Below are positions 23,450 to 35,479 of a stretch of 64,000 bases of DNA, piece by piece. The stretch's first letter is position 1. The number at the start of each line of letters is the position of its first letter. The notes below the pieces were generated by a model. It was not told the DNA's origin and ran no database searches. It was given only the letters and a program-made list of their open reading frames with translations. Made by a program: the position numbers and the translations under genes. The stretch comes from Pyrenopolyporus hunteri (lineage: Eukaryota > Ascomycota > Sordariomycetes > Xylariales > Hypoxylaceae): contig CADCXC010000011.1 in assembly GCA_902806595.1 (NCBI GenBank), positions 310,001 to 374,000 on the forward strand, read 5' to 3'.

Positions 23450-24268
23450 GTGGTGCTTGGCTTCCTTGGACGACAATTTGCCCTGTTCGCCATTTGCCTT
23501 CAGGGAGCGCGACAACTCTAAACAAGGACCAGGTGGTATAGTGGTCCCTACACAGCCTCAATCTTCAATCTTGGTTCCAGGTATCTTCCCAGGTGCATAT
23601 CGCGGTTTTCGCGCCAACTGCCACCCGTCGGGTATCTGGGGCCTCGTTTAGCTACCTTCCCAAAAGGAAACATGCCATAGCGTTTGCTCCCATACCATCG
23701 TCGTATTGTTTACAACTCCTCCTATCATTCTTTCGAGACATCCATATTCCCCGAGCACCCGTCACGGCCCCCTCGACCTCATAGTCCGCTGACACTTTGA
23801 CCGCCACCGACCACGTCCCCCGAGTGTTGTCCTGAAAACGCCAATTGGTTTCGTTACGTGCCGTTGTTTCGCGTCTGCCGATTTCCCAGCCGTAGCCATT
23901 GTTGTCCTGGGTTGACCAACTCCGTCTCTGAACAACACCTGAAGGAACACTAGCACACGGAAGTCGAATACGTACGCTCTACGGAATACTTCACTGCGCC
24001 CCAGCCTGAGCGGAGACCATCCTGGGCAAGCTTGCGTTAATCTTACGGAGTCCCGGTTGCTATTAAGCCAATCCCCCGTAATCTGGGACGTCAATCGCCT
24101 TGACAGTCCCTTCTCCTAACTCCCTTTACATCGCCGATATTGCCTCCCGTCGATGGCCAGTTCGTGTACGCAAACTCTTCTGCCCAGACTTGTCGCCTAG
24201 CCTCCCGTCACAAGGCTACTCAAGCTCGACTCTTCTAAAGTAATTCCTTCATCATCGATACACGCGAC

Positions 24269-27200
24269 ATGTCCGACCCTAGCAAGGATGGCTCTCAAGG
24301 GGCACCACGTAGAGCGAGAGCGTAAGTTGATTTACCAATAGGAAACGACGGTCGTTGTTCTTTGGTCATGCTGACTTGGCACCTAGGCCTACTATCACAA
24401 TTGACACGACGAATGATACCGAGCCTGCATCGACTGCGCCTCAGCACTCCCCCGTCTCTCCTCATGATGACTCGATAAGCCCGACGGCACTGACAGCAAG
24501 TTGGACTTCATCTGAAAGAACTGCTGTTCCCTTGACGTCTCAGCCGTCAACAGTGAGTTCTAAAGGAGAGACGCGACCTACCCACTCCTTTGATAGCGTT
24601 AGGGATAGCCGACCGACTAGCCCTCATAATGTTTCTAGTCCCGTAACTTCGAGGGGAAATGAGAAGGGTCAGGCTTTTCTCTCAGTGCCAGACAATCATC
24701 ACCGCTCAAGGCAAAATTCAGTCGACAGTGAAGATGGATCGCGATCGATTGGTTCCTCTCAAGGCGATACGATGACTGGGACAACTTCGTGGCAAGGCGA
24801 GAAAATCGTCGTCTCGAAACAGTCGTTTGATAACGAGAAGATAATGAAAGATGAGAACGCTCTGAAGCCCGATCAAGGCAAAGAGGCCGATTTCGAAGTG
24901 GAGGATAACCCTTTTGCGTATAGTCCCGGCCAACTTACCAAGATGTTCAACCCGAAGAGCCTGTCGGCTTTTTACAAGCTAGGAGGTCTTGTTGGGATAG
25001 AGAAGGGACTCCGCACGAACCGCGAGACGGGATTAAGTCTAGACGAAACACATCTCGATGGAAAGATTTCGTTTGAAGAGGCAACGAGCCGTTCTTCTAA
25101 GCTGGCGAATGAAGGTTTAGAGAGTCCGCAAACGCCGATCGCCCGTTCAGATACGCACCGGAGACACGGATCCGACGAGCACTACGTCGATAGGAAACGA
25201 GTTTACGGGGACAATCGAATCCCCGAGAAAAAAGGCAAGAGCTTTCTGCAACTAGTGTGGATCACTTACAACGACAAGGTCCTGATTCTGCTTTCCGTCG
25301 CCGCTATCGTGTCGCTTGCCGTCGGTTTATACCAGACGTTTGGTGGTGAGCACGAGGATGGGCAGCCATCCGTCGAATGGATCGAGGGCGTGGCTATCAT
25401 CGTGGCTATTGTTATTGTTGTATTAGTCGGATCCTTGAACGACTGGCAAAAAGAGAGGCAGTTCGCGAAACTGAACAGAAAGAAGCAGGATCGACTAGTC
25501 AAAGTGATCCGGTCGGGCAGAACTATGGAAATATCGGTTTTTGATATTCTCGCTGGCGACGTCGTCCATTTGGAACCTGGCGATCTAATTCCCGTTGATG
25601 GCCTCCTCATCCAAGGTTTCAACGTGAAGTGTGACGAATCGCAGGCGACGGGCGAGTCGGATATAATTCGCAAAAGACCGGCTGAAGACGTATTTGCCGC
25701 CATCGAGAACGGAGAGGATGTGAGCAAGCTGGATCCTTTCATCCAGTCGGGAGGCAGGGTAATGGAAGGTGTAGGGACTTTCCTCGCCACGTCCACGGGC
25801 ATCTATTCGAGTTACGGAAAGACGATGATGTCTCTAAACGAGGATCCCGAGATAACCCCCCTCCAGTCTAAGCTTAATGTCATTGCGGAATACATTGCAA
25901 AGCTTGGAGGCGCCGCCGGATTACTCCTGTTTATCGTGCTCTTCATCTTGTTCCTTGTGCGAGTCCCCTCGAATCCCAATTTGACACCGTCGCAGAAAGG
26001 CCAGGAGTTCATTGAAATCTTCATCGTTGTGGTCACCATTATTGTCGTCGCAGTACCTGAGGGCTTGCCTCTCGCCGTCACCTTAGCGTTGGCCTTCGCA
26101 ACCAGCCGTATGATTAAGGACAATAACCTGGTGCGTCACTTGAAAGCTTGCGAGGTTATGGGAAACGCCACAACTATTTGCTCCGACAAGACTGGTACAT
26201 TGACCCAAAACAAGATGACGGTCGTTTCAGGGACGATTGGAACGGCTCATCGGTTTGGAAGTGGTGCATCAAAGAAGGAAGAAGGCCTCGTTCCCGAAGA
26301 GCCTTCGGAAAAGGAATTCTCTAGTGCCCTCTCCAAAGGAACCCAGGAGCTTCTACTAAAGTCTATCTCGCTCAACTCTACGGCCTTTGAGGGTGACGTG
26401 GACGGCGTAAAAACTTTCATTGGCTCTAAGACTGAGACCGCGTTGCTCGAATACGCTAAGGCATATCTCGGCATGGGCCCGGTGAGCGAAGAGAGAGCAA
26501 ATGCGAAGATGCTCCAAAGTATTCCGTTTGATTCCGGCCGAAAATGTATGGGCGTTGTTGTTGGCCTTGAGAATGGTGCAGCCCGTTTATATGTCAAAGG
26601 AGCGTCGGAGATCGTTCTCGACAAATGTACAGCAATCCTTCGATCTCCTACCCAGGACGCATCCAGTGCCCCTATAACCTCGGACGACGTGGAAACTATC
26701 AAGGCTCTTATCGAAAATTACGCGTCCAGATCCCTGAGAACTATCGGAATTGTCTATCGCGACTTTGAAAAGTGGCCCCCGCGGAATGCTAGACGTGCCG
26801 AGGGAGATGCAAACGAGGTGGTTTTCGAAGATATTTTCAAGAATTTGACTTTCATCGGTATGGTCGGTATTCAAGATCCCCTCCGTGAAGGAGTTCCCGA
26901 GGCGGTTAAGCAATGCCAGAGAGCCGGCGTGATTGTTCGCATGGTTACCGGTGACAACAAACTCACGGCCCAGGCTATCGCAAAGGAATGTGGTATATTG
27001 GAGCCGGAAGGATTAGTGATGGAAGGGCCGGAGTTCCGGAACTTGAGCAAGCTCCAGCAGAACGAGATCATCCCGCGCCTTCGTGTCCTCGCTCGTTCCA
27101 GCCCCGAAGACAAACGTATCCTCGTCCGTCGTCTCAAGGACATGGGCGAGACCGTTGCTGTTACCGGTGACGGCACGAACGATGCCCCTGCCCTGAAGCT

Positions 27201-28640
27201 GGCGGACGTTGGGTTTTCCATGGGTATCGCCGGTACGGAAGTGGCCAAGGAAGCGTCAGCCATCATTCTTATGGATGACAACTTTAACAGTATCGTGAAG
27301 GCGCTAAAGTGGGGTCGGGCGGTCAACGACGCTGTCAAGCGTTTCCTGCAGTTCCAACTTACAGTGAACGTCACCGCCGTCGTCTTGACATTTGTCACAG
27401 CTGTTTCTAGCAGCGACGAAGGCTCCGTGCTAACCGCTGTTCAGCTTCTGTGGGTAAACCTGATCATGGACACACTTGCCGCGCTCGCCCTTGCCACCGA
27501 CCCTCCTCAGGATAGCTGCCTAGATCGCAAGCCAGAACCGAGAGGTGCTGGTATTATTTCGATAACGATGTGGAAGATGATCATGGGCCAGGCGATTTAT
27601 CAGTTGGTGGTCACTTTCGTCTTATACTACGCGGCAAACACCATCGGTATCGTTGAGGAAGGCGAGTACACAAGACGCGATACGTTGGTTTTCAACACCT
27701 TCGTATGGATGCAGATCTTTAACCAATGGAAGTAAGTAACATTGAACCCACCATGTAATTGGGAGAATATCACTAACGGCGTGGCAGCAATCGTCGCCTG
27801 GATAACCGCTTCAATATCTTCGAAGGCTTGTTGCAGAATTGGTATTTCATCGTGATAAATCTGGCTGTGTCCGGTGCTCAAGTCCTTATCATCTTTGTCG
27901 GCGGAACCCCTTTCAGCATTTCTCTGCTTGATCCACCCCAGACGGGTCCGCAGTGGGCATGCGCAATCGTCCTTGGTGTCATTTCCATCCCCGTGGGTAT
28001 GGCCATCCGCCTAATTCCCGACGAGTTGATTAAGAAGTGCATTCCTGCAGTTCTCAAGAAGAAGCGTGGCATACCTGGGTTGACAATTTCGGATGAAGAG
28101 CGCTTCAATGATTACCCGGAGGTTCTTGCTGACGTTAGAGACGAGCTTGCATTCCTCAAGAAGCTGAAGGGCGGCCGTTTGAACAATCTTAAATTTGCAG
28201 TGAGACAAACCCGCGAAAATCTCATCTCGAAGACAAGGAGTCCATCTCATTCCCGGTCAAACTCGATGAGGGCCCCGCAAACTCCCACGCGCGAAGATAG
28301 TTTCAGCTCTCCCTCCCCAGCACCAACACCCGACTCCAGAAAGCGGTCTAGATCCATAAGGTCGAGGTCGAATTCGGCATTGGGCGCTCCCACCGTCATG
28401 GCGGGTATTATCGCGGGAAGTGTGGCGGCCGGATGGTCGCCCATAGAGAGGACAGGAGGAGACCGCGACTTCCCACAACCCCGTCCGACACCGTCACCTC
28501 TCTCTAGTCGCGAACATAGCGAACTGGAGCCAGCGCCCGTGCTGACGGAGGAGCCTTTGTCCATTGAAGACCCTGGCTCTTCGAGCGTGCCTAGGCTTAG
28601 TGTACCACAACCACCTCAAAAACAAAAATCTATTTCTTAG
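24269..28640 (+). CDS. PMC1: P-type Ca2+-transporting ATPase, PMC1/PMCA (type IIB) family
   Basis: Exons 24269..24321, 24387..27731 and 27788..28640 give 1416 residues. The first exon codes MSDPSKDGSQGAPRRAR; both introns (65 and 56 nt) have GTAAGT donors. Sequence shows a long Ser/Thr-rich cytosolic N-terminus, transmembrane pairs near QLVWITYNDKVLILLSVAAI and VAIIVAIVIVVLVG, the actuator motif TGES (439-442), PEGLPL in M4 (575 on), the phosphorylation site DKTGT (D618), and the hinge TGDGTNDAPAL (944 on). Six C-terminal helices follow, continuing across the second intron (FNQWNNRRLDNRFNIFEG). These features define a type IIB calcium pump; fungal members mostly load Ca2+ into the vacuole and are calcineurin-regulated. 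The tail after 1270 is Ser/Arg/Pro-rich and variable. It is flanked by gene-poor DNA on both sides. Confidence 0.95.
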
Positions 28641-31600
28641 GCGGTGTGAACGGAATTTTTGTCTGGATAACCCTTTGTTAACTATACCTGATAATAGAAT
28701 ATCCAGTGGCAGTGGGGGGTATGCACACGAAGGGCGAATGAGGTATCCGAAGACAACATATATTCTACTTTAATCCACGTCTTCTGGAGGCCGGAGAGCC
28801 CAACTAGGATAGTTGCTGGTCCGGTTTATCACTTCTACTACTCTCGCCGCCCCGGGCCGGGCCTGGCCTACCCGAAAGACCAAGTACTAGGAGTCTTAAT
28901 ACAAAGCACGGTCATGGCAAATTGCATACCACGGCGGCATCCTTTCTGGGAAGTGTGTTGATCCCGCTTCGTAGTTTGGAATTGGCCGCGCCGCCGGCAC
29001 CAAACGCGCGGGCCACAGTCGTTAACGGAATTAGAAATACGGCGCTAGGGTAAACCGGTTTGGGAAAGGAGTTTCGGTCCATTCATGTTGACACTTCTCT
29101 AGGACTGGGATACAAGCACTAAATGTTATAGACAAACCTCGACGTGCGCTAGCATACGAGTAGTAAAGCAGTTTTCCTTGTGTGTGTGGATGTGTTGATT
29201 AGCAGCAGCAGGAGGATCGAGACCGTAGATAATAACGCGATGTGTAGTAAGGAGACTGATGAGAAAATAAAACGAAAGTAACAAGCACGTTGAGTTTATT
29301 GAGTTTAGCAGAGGCAATATGAAGATGAGTTCTAGGTGTGTGTAATATCGACCCCAGTAGTAACACCAGTTTGAGGGGTAACTTGAGTGATCTGCTCATA
29401 GGTTCATGTGATTAGGGGTGTATATATGAGCTTTGGCGGAATGAGAAGTGTTTGATACGGAAGCACTTATGCATATGCCCACCGAAAAGTAACGCTCAGA
29501 TGCCCCGTATAGAGAATATGTGGTTTAGCTGGGTAGATGTAGGTACCTATGTATGTGGACGGTATATTCGCATGCTCCTCTGCGCTACCTAACATCCTTC
29601 CATCTATTTAATTTTGAATGTATCATAGCGCATATCTCAAGACATATCTATCATCTATACCTTAACTTACCGTATAGTAAGCAGCCAGCCTCTAGCCTCG
29701 TGTTAGACGGACAGGCGGGCAGATCAGGAAGCAGGTAAGAAAAGGCAGGCTGCTTGCCGTATTATATCTACTACCTCTTGTGTTCCTGCTGCCTTATGCA
29801 GGCAACGAGGGGGCCGTTTTCGACGCGAAGTCGCCTCCTGCTTCTGCTTCGGCTAATACGAGCACGGGATGTCGTATTTGTTGGTAGGATGGATTGAATT
29901 GTCCTTGGGATACGTATGTAGGTAGGTAGGCAGGTATGGAGATGGTTGAGCGGGTTTTAGTCGCTCGGGGTTAGGAGTTTACGGCTGGTTTCATAGTATT
30001 GTACATGAGGGAGTCGGTAACGTACCGAAGTTGTTTGCCTGGGCTATAGGTAGGTAGATACCTGATGGGCGAGTTTCAGCTGGCTACCTAACGAATGCGC
30101 TTGCACTGTTATTTTTTCCGTAGCTAGAGAATGCGGAAGACAGTGGCAGTGAGTAAAAAGAGGAGAGAGAGAGAGGCAGTGGTGGGGAAAGGGGATGCTT
30201 AGGGGCGTATGCGGTTGCCGTCGCACGGCATGAGTCACTGCATAGTCACGGTGATTCAAGAGCTTTGCTTGCGGGATCTGATTCGGAGCTGCTCCTTGAT
30301 ACCTTATGGGCTATATATCTATAGGCTTATAAGTTAGGTGCCTAGGGACTTAGGCAGCGAAGTCTATGAGGTTGAGAATCCGGGGGAGGGTAAGGCTGGG
30401 GGGTTTTGCGAATCGGTGGGCTCTAGGTTGCCGTGTTATAACTCGCCTGGCAGGTAGCTACCGAACGGATCCCGGATAGATAAAAAGGTATCAGGACGGC
30501 GGGACGTGCATATCTCATATATACGCACATACATACTATTGAGTTGATAGTTAGGTAGTTTGGGGTCGAGAACAGCCACGCTGCCGTGCGACTGCGACGA
30601 GTAGGCTGTCTGTACGACGGCACGTACTTCTGATCGTTCGATGATGACCGATCAGCTAGAGATATTACTTAAACTGGATATGTATATTCGTGCGAAATGT
30701 CCCGAGTTGAGGTTCGTAGGATGGGTTTGAGTCTTTCAAGAAGAGAAAAGGGAGTTGTTCTTATCGCCGAAGGTTAGGTACTTGCCCCGAGTTTTCATTA
30801 TCCCTGATAAGTGCATAGTATGCCAATATGAGTGGGAGTGAGCGATGGATGGAGTTAACCTTCGACTCCGTCGTCGAGTTGGGAATGGATGTTGTCGAAG
30901 CGAAAGGTTGGGAATTCGGTTTCATACTTAGGTCCTGTCAGGGGTAATTCCTTGTTTCCTTCGATATCGACGCTCGCCGACGCAAATCTACTTGACCAAA
31001 TGAGATTCGAGTGGACTACCTCTGAGTAATGACTGTCGGAAATTTGGCACAGACAGGCGATCCGAGGAGGTTGATGGTTTCATGACAACTCAAATACGAG
31101 CGAGGGTTGGGCACCAGCCGCCGTCTTACTTTCGGGTCCGTCGGACTGAGTCAGGCCTTCGGTAGAGATATTGACTTTAGACTTTGGACTGTTCGGCGCC
31201 CTCTAACTTTGGAAGAGAATGACTGACTTCGTGAACACCGATTGCTAGCATCCGAATCCTTTCTTTGCAGTTGAAATTCGTCATGCGGTTATTGATTCGA
31301 AAGATAACCCCTTTCCATTTAATTTGCTGTAGGCCAACTATTGGATGTTGGTATTAGGTGAAGCTATATACTGTATGTAAAAAATAATGATATTCTTTGG
31401 CTAGGTCGGAGCGTCGAGATGAGAATGCGACTAGCTTCTTGAGGCAATTATGAGATTGTGGGGTAACATCTCTGCTGATTCCTCTACCACGTGGCGCTCG
31501 TTTGTTCCTTTATCATTATATTGTTTTTTCTGCGCTCGATAATACCTAACCTGATAGTTCCCTCATATATTACGACCAGTTGAATAATTTCCCAATTAGG

Positions 31601-32606
31601 CAACTCGTAGAGACTTGGGGCATCTCGCAGGGCAACAAGGACGGAGACCGGCAGCGTTTACCTACCCAGCGGATAGAGACGTTGAGAATCACAGAAGCGA
31701 TGTCTTATCTGATGGGCGAGAGAAATCCGGATGCGTGCGATAGAAGACTAGTAACAGCGGGTTATATACTAGTGGTAACTAGATTTTACTTCTGTGACGC
31801 TTCTATCGCGGGGTTTCTGGCCACGGTCCAGGTCTAGAACTCTGATCATTCAGCTCGGAGACTTACAGTAAGTAATATCACCATACCCAAAGACCCGTAA
31901 TCTCATTCGGTAGAATTATACATTTCGTGGTTATGATGGAAAGCCGGAGCAGGTTTAATTATTATATAATAGGCGGCAATCGGGATTAAAACATGACAGT
32001 TATCCGGAGCTGCGGGAACTTGTAGGTTCTTGGCGTCCTTCGGGGCTTTCGTCGAAGAACTTGGAATTATTTCGTCGATGGCAAATAATTCATCCTCGCT
32101 AGCGGTAGGAAAGGTTAAGTACCTAGGTAATGAATTGGGAACTCGGATGAATATAGCGCCACGGTTATTATTGCGATGACTTGGGGGTTATTATTTAAAT
32201 GACTAAGACAGGATGTGACTCCTAGAGCGGTTCTTGGGAATATACAGGTAGCCTGATAGGACGGATATACAAATACATACATGTTCGCTTACCTGGGTAG
32301 TCGGGATGACGAGTGATTGGCACTAACTGGCCAACATGAAAGGGCATACATAGGTCCAGGTAGGTAGGTATACACACCTACATACCAAGTTTGCCAGGCA
32401 AACACTGACAAAAAAAGAATTAGGCATTGGCGCAATGGAAAACGCGGGAGGCTAGACCTGAGCGGAATTATTCATACGGCACCTAGAATTATATAAACCA
32501 TTACTACATTAAAAATTAAACAAAATAGAATAAAATAAAACAAGAATACGAAAGACAAATAGGATCAGGGAAGGGGAAAAGAAATAAAGTAATAGTAGCA
32601 GTAGTA

Positions 32607-32629
32607 TTTTTTTTTTTTTTAAAAAAAAA
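32607..32629. repeat. T14A9 homopolymer junction
   Basis: Fourteen T followed directly by nine A. It could form a short hairpin or exclude nucleosomes. It lies about 1.2 kb upstream of the Sir2 start. Confidence 0.85.
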
Positions 32630-33323
32630 GAAGCTGATGCTCAATGCTCATGCTCTAGACCGGAGACAGAAGAAGAAGATGGCTCCCCCCCTAATCGGCA
32701 CTCTTACAATTAATTTGGGTGGCACACTGGCCCTGTAGCCTATCAGGATCTCGCTTAGTCTGGTCTTATTATTCTCGAGGTTTCAAACTGTCATTCCCTC
32801 TTTCCCTTCTTTCCCAATTCTCCCTCTACCTCAGAGCATGTACACGATTATGATCAGAGGTATACTTGGCTAGCCGTACCTTATTTTACCTTATTTTCCC
32901 TTATTTACCTATTCACCTCGTAATCTATCCACCTAATCTGTCTTCCTAATCTATCTTAATTTTATTCTTCCTTTCTCTCTTTCGCATTTTTCCCCTTCTC
33001 GACATTAACCTCGCCACGTCAATATTTCACATACCTCCAACAATTCCATACCAGGCCCTGACTTGACTCTTTCCCTCCCACCATCTCCATTTCACTCTAT
33101 CTCTGTCTCTGTCGCCGGGCCCGACCTGTGTTAATCAGCATACTCAACACTCAACCTCGCATAGGACTTCAACCTTGGCGGCCTCGTAGTAATTTTATTT
33201 TTACGAAACCTGGAAGAGACCGTACTTCCTCGAATTATCACCGCACGTTTCCGAGGTATGTAGCTGAATTGTAATTACTGTTTGCTACCTATCTCCTACC
33301 TGGTATTTTACCACTTACTACCG

Positions 33324-33350
33324 CTCCTGCTACTCCTGCTACTCCTGCTT
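33324..33350. repeat. 9-bp tandem repeat CTCCTGCTA, three copies
   Basis: Two exact units and a third that ends CTT, upstream of the Sir2 gene. Confidence 0.8.
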
Positions 33351-33841
33351 TTATTACTTATGACCACCACCACCAATTCGAGTTCCCTCCTCCCACAAAC
33401 CCGATCCAAAATAACACCACGCAATACATAACACACAAAAAAAAAAAAAAAAACGCGTTGACCATCCCCGGCACAGCTCTGGCTGGCTAGTTTGTCAACC
33501 CATATTTTCCCGCAGGGTTCAACTTGCCTTGTGTCTCTCTTTCTCACTTTCTCACACTTCTTTCTTCCCTTCCTCCATTAGATAACCCTTCCCCAAAGAA
33601 GATTGATTCTTCGTTCCATCTGCCATCCTCTACCATCCATCGTTCAACCGCGTGAAATCCTAGTTAATTGATTAAATTAGTCGATCACTCCGCGCCTAAT
33701 TATATTATTTATTACTCACTCATAGTAGATAGAACCTAAACTCCGATTCGTCCATTGGGTCGTCGCCCGCCATCGACATTTTCTGTACCTCTACTTACTA
33801 CTATCTCTGTCTCGTCGATCATCGCCGCTCCAACCGCCGCG

Positions 33842-35479
33842 ATGAAGGGAAAGCGTCCTGTCGGCAGGCCTCGCAAGAGCTGGTCTGTCAAGGAATCTGA
33901 GCCTTCTAAAATCCAGGTTGCAGTTTCGGACGATCAGCAGGTTGGTCATCTTAATGTGAGACAGCACGGCCACGCCCGCAATGAGCTAGAGGAGCGCATC
34001 AACGACCTCGGCGACTCTTGGGAAACCGAGTCGCTTTTTGAGGATGTCATCGAGGATATCTCTGAAGATAGGTTCTTCAACGATGGTAATTACTTATTTT
34101 CATTTTTATTCTTTTTTTTTTTTTTTTCTTACTTTCCCTTCCGCCTTGGAACAAAAATCCCACTTTCCATAATAGGAATATGGTTCAACGAATTACTCTA
34201 ACATTGGTTTCCAGTCGATGCTGTCACTCCTGAAGAGGCCGTGCGCTACCGTGAACTGCTTCGAGCAGTCGGACCGCGAGAGTTCTGCAGGCGAACTGTT
34301 GACTCTGGTTCCATCACTGTTAAAAAATTATTAACAGCCTTTGGAATACGGCCCCCAGCCTTTCTTGAAGGTCTTCCGGATGACGCCTACTTTGGCTTAC
34401 TCACCCTGGCCATGACTCGCGAGCTGGCAAAGCGCGCCAAGCTCCCTAAATACAACACAATTGACGATGCTGTCGCTCTCCTTAAGAAATCCCGCAACAT
34501 CGTCGTTCTAACCGGAGCTGGAATTTCGACCTCGCTCGGAATTCCCGATTTTCGCTCCAAGGAAACTGGCCTGTACTCCCAACTCGAGAAGCTCGGACTG
34601 GGAATTAGCGATCCCCAAGAAGTCTTCAGCATCGATATCTTCCGCGACGATCCCACCATCTTCTACTCGGTCGCCAAGGACATCCTTCCCGACACTAAGG
34701 GATTATTCTCGCCCACCCACGCCTTCATCGCTAAGCTCCAGAACTTAGGTAAACTCTTGACCAATTATTCCCAAAACATCGATAACATTGAGGCCAATGC
34801 CGGTATCAAACCGGAGAAGCTCGTGCAGTGCCACGGCTCTTTCGCAACCGCTTCCTGTCAAAAGTGTGGCTACAGGGTTCAGGGTGATACCATCTTCGCC
34901 GATATCAAGGCCGGTAGGATACCTCGGTGTACCAAATGCATCGTCGCGCTCCGCGGGAATGGGGCTATCAAGCGCAAGCGTTCGTACAACAATAAGGCCA
35001 CTAGTAAGAAAACGAGGCGTAGAAGTTCGGACGACGATGACGACGACGACGATCAGTACGATATTCCCGCCGCTGGTGTCATGAAGCCTGACATCACATT
35101 CTTTGGCGAAGAGCTTCCCGACGAGTTCAGCCAACGGTTAGTTAAGCACGATCGTGATCTCGTCGACCTGGTCATCGTGATTGGTACCTCGCTCAAAGTT
35201 GCTCCTGTCTCCGAGGTCGTACCATACCTACCACCGCATATTCCGCAGATATACATCTCGCGCACACCCGTCAGCCACATAAACTTCGACATAGATCTGC
35301 TGGGAGACTGTGACGTCATCGTTGCCGAGCTGTGCCGCCGCGCTGGATGGGATCTTGACCACCCCATGGTGCAACCCGACCAAGAGGTTGGCATCAGACT
35401 CGAGGATGGCTACAAGAGCAGGCACATTTTTACGGTGGCCCAGCCCAAGAAAGAACCCGGTGCTGAAGCTGAGGTATAA
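33842..35479 (+). CDS. SIR2: NAD-dependent histone deacetylase, Sir2/Hst1-type sirtuin
   Basis: Exons 33842..34085 and 34215..35479 give 502 residues; the 129-nt intron has a long T tract and CTAAC before CCAG. The start is the ATG of MKGKRPVGRPRKSW, which contains an AT-hook-like GRPRK. The catalytic core is complete: LTGAGIS (T181-S186), GIPDFRS, TNYSQNID (Q268-D271), catalytic H288 in CHGS, and zinc cysteines C296/C299 and C320/C323. Before the FFGE motif an insert carries KRKRSYNNKATSKKTRRR and an eight-Asp run, giving a likely nuclear signal. Class I sirtuins remove acetyl groups from histones using NAD+ and silence chromatin; the N-terminal helical region before the core (residues about 83-160) resembles Sir2/Hst1 rather than Hst2 proteins. 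The specific paralogue is inferred. Confidence 0.92.

Larger units (their letters stand above)
17414..24268. other. 6.9-kb gene-poor region rich in TAGG/CCTA motifs
   Basis: No frame here has a recognisable domain, intron pattern or coding bias. The longest candidates are under 150 codons. It contains many TAGGTAGG/TACCTACC runs (for example 18568-18586, 18641-18671, 21232-21270, 21577-21590, 22139-22180, 22933-22978), CA/TG-rich stretches (19297-19323), and from about 23000 pyrimidine-rich DNA that is probably the promoter and long leader of the Ca2+-ATPase gene. No tRNA, rRNA or transposase signature seen. Confidence 0.65.
28641..33841. other. 5.2-kb gene-poor region before the Sir2 gene
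   Basis: No supported coding frame. It contains GT/CA-rich stretches (29178-29198), a GAGA tract (about 30160-30176), TAGGTAGG runs (29919-29931, 32361-32370), an inverted-repeat group near 31688-31809, a T14A9 tract (32607-32629), CTTATTTTAC repeats (32878-32910), a 9-bp CTCCTGCTA tandem repeat (33324-33350) and an A-rich tract (33438-33453). The last kilobase is pyrimidine-rich, as expected for a fungal promoter and leader. Confidence 0.6.

Noticed and set aside
23217..23651. 144-codon frame upstream of the Ca2+-ATPase gene
   Set aside because: Its end includes the 11-bp tandem repeat and pyrimidine-rich leader-like DNA, with no family similarity.
31580..31837. 85-codon open frame in gene-poor DNA
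   Set aside because: Begins at a non-ATG codon, overlaps inverted repeats and shows no known motif.
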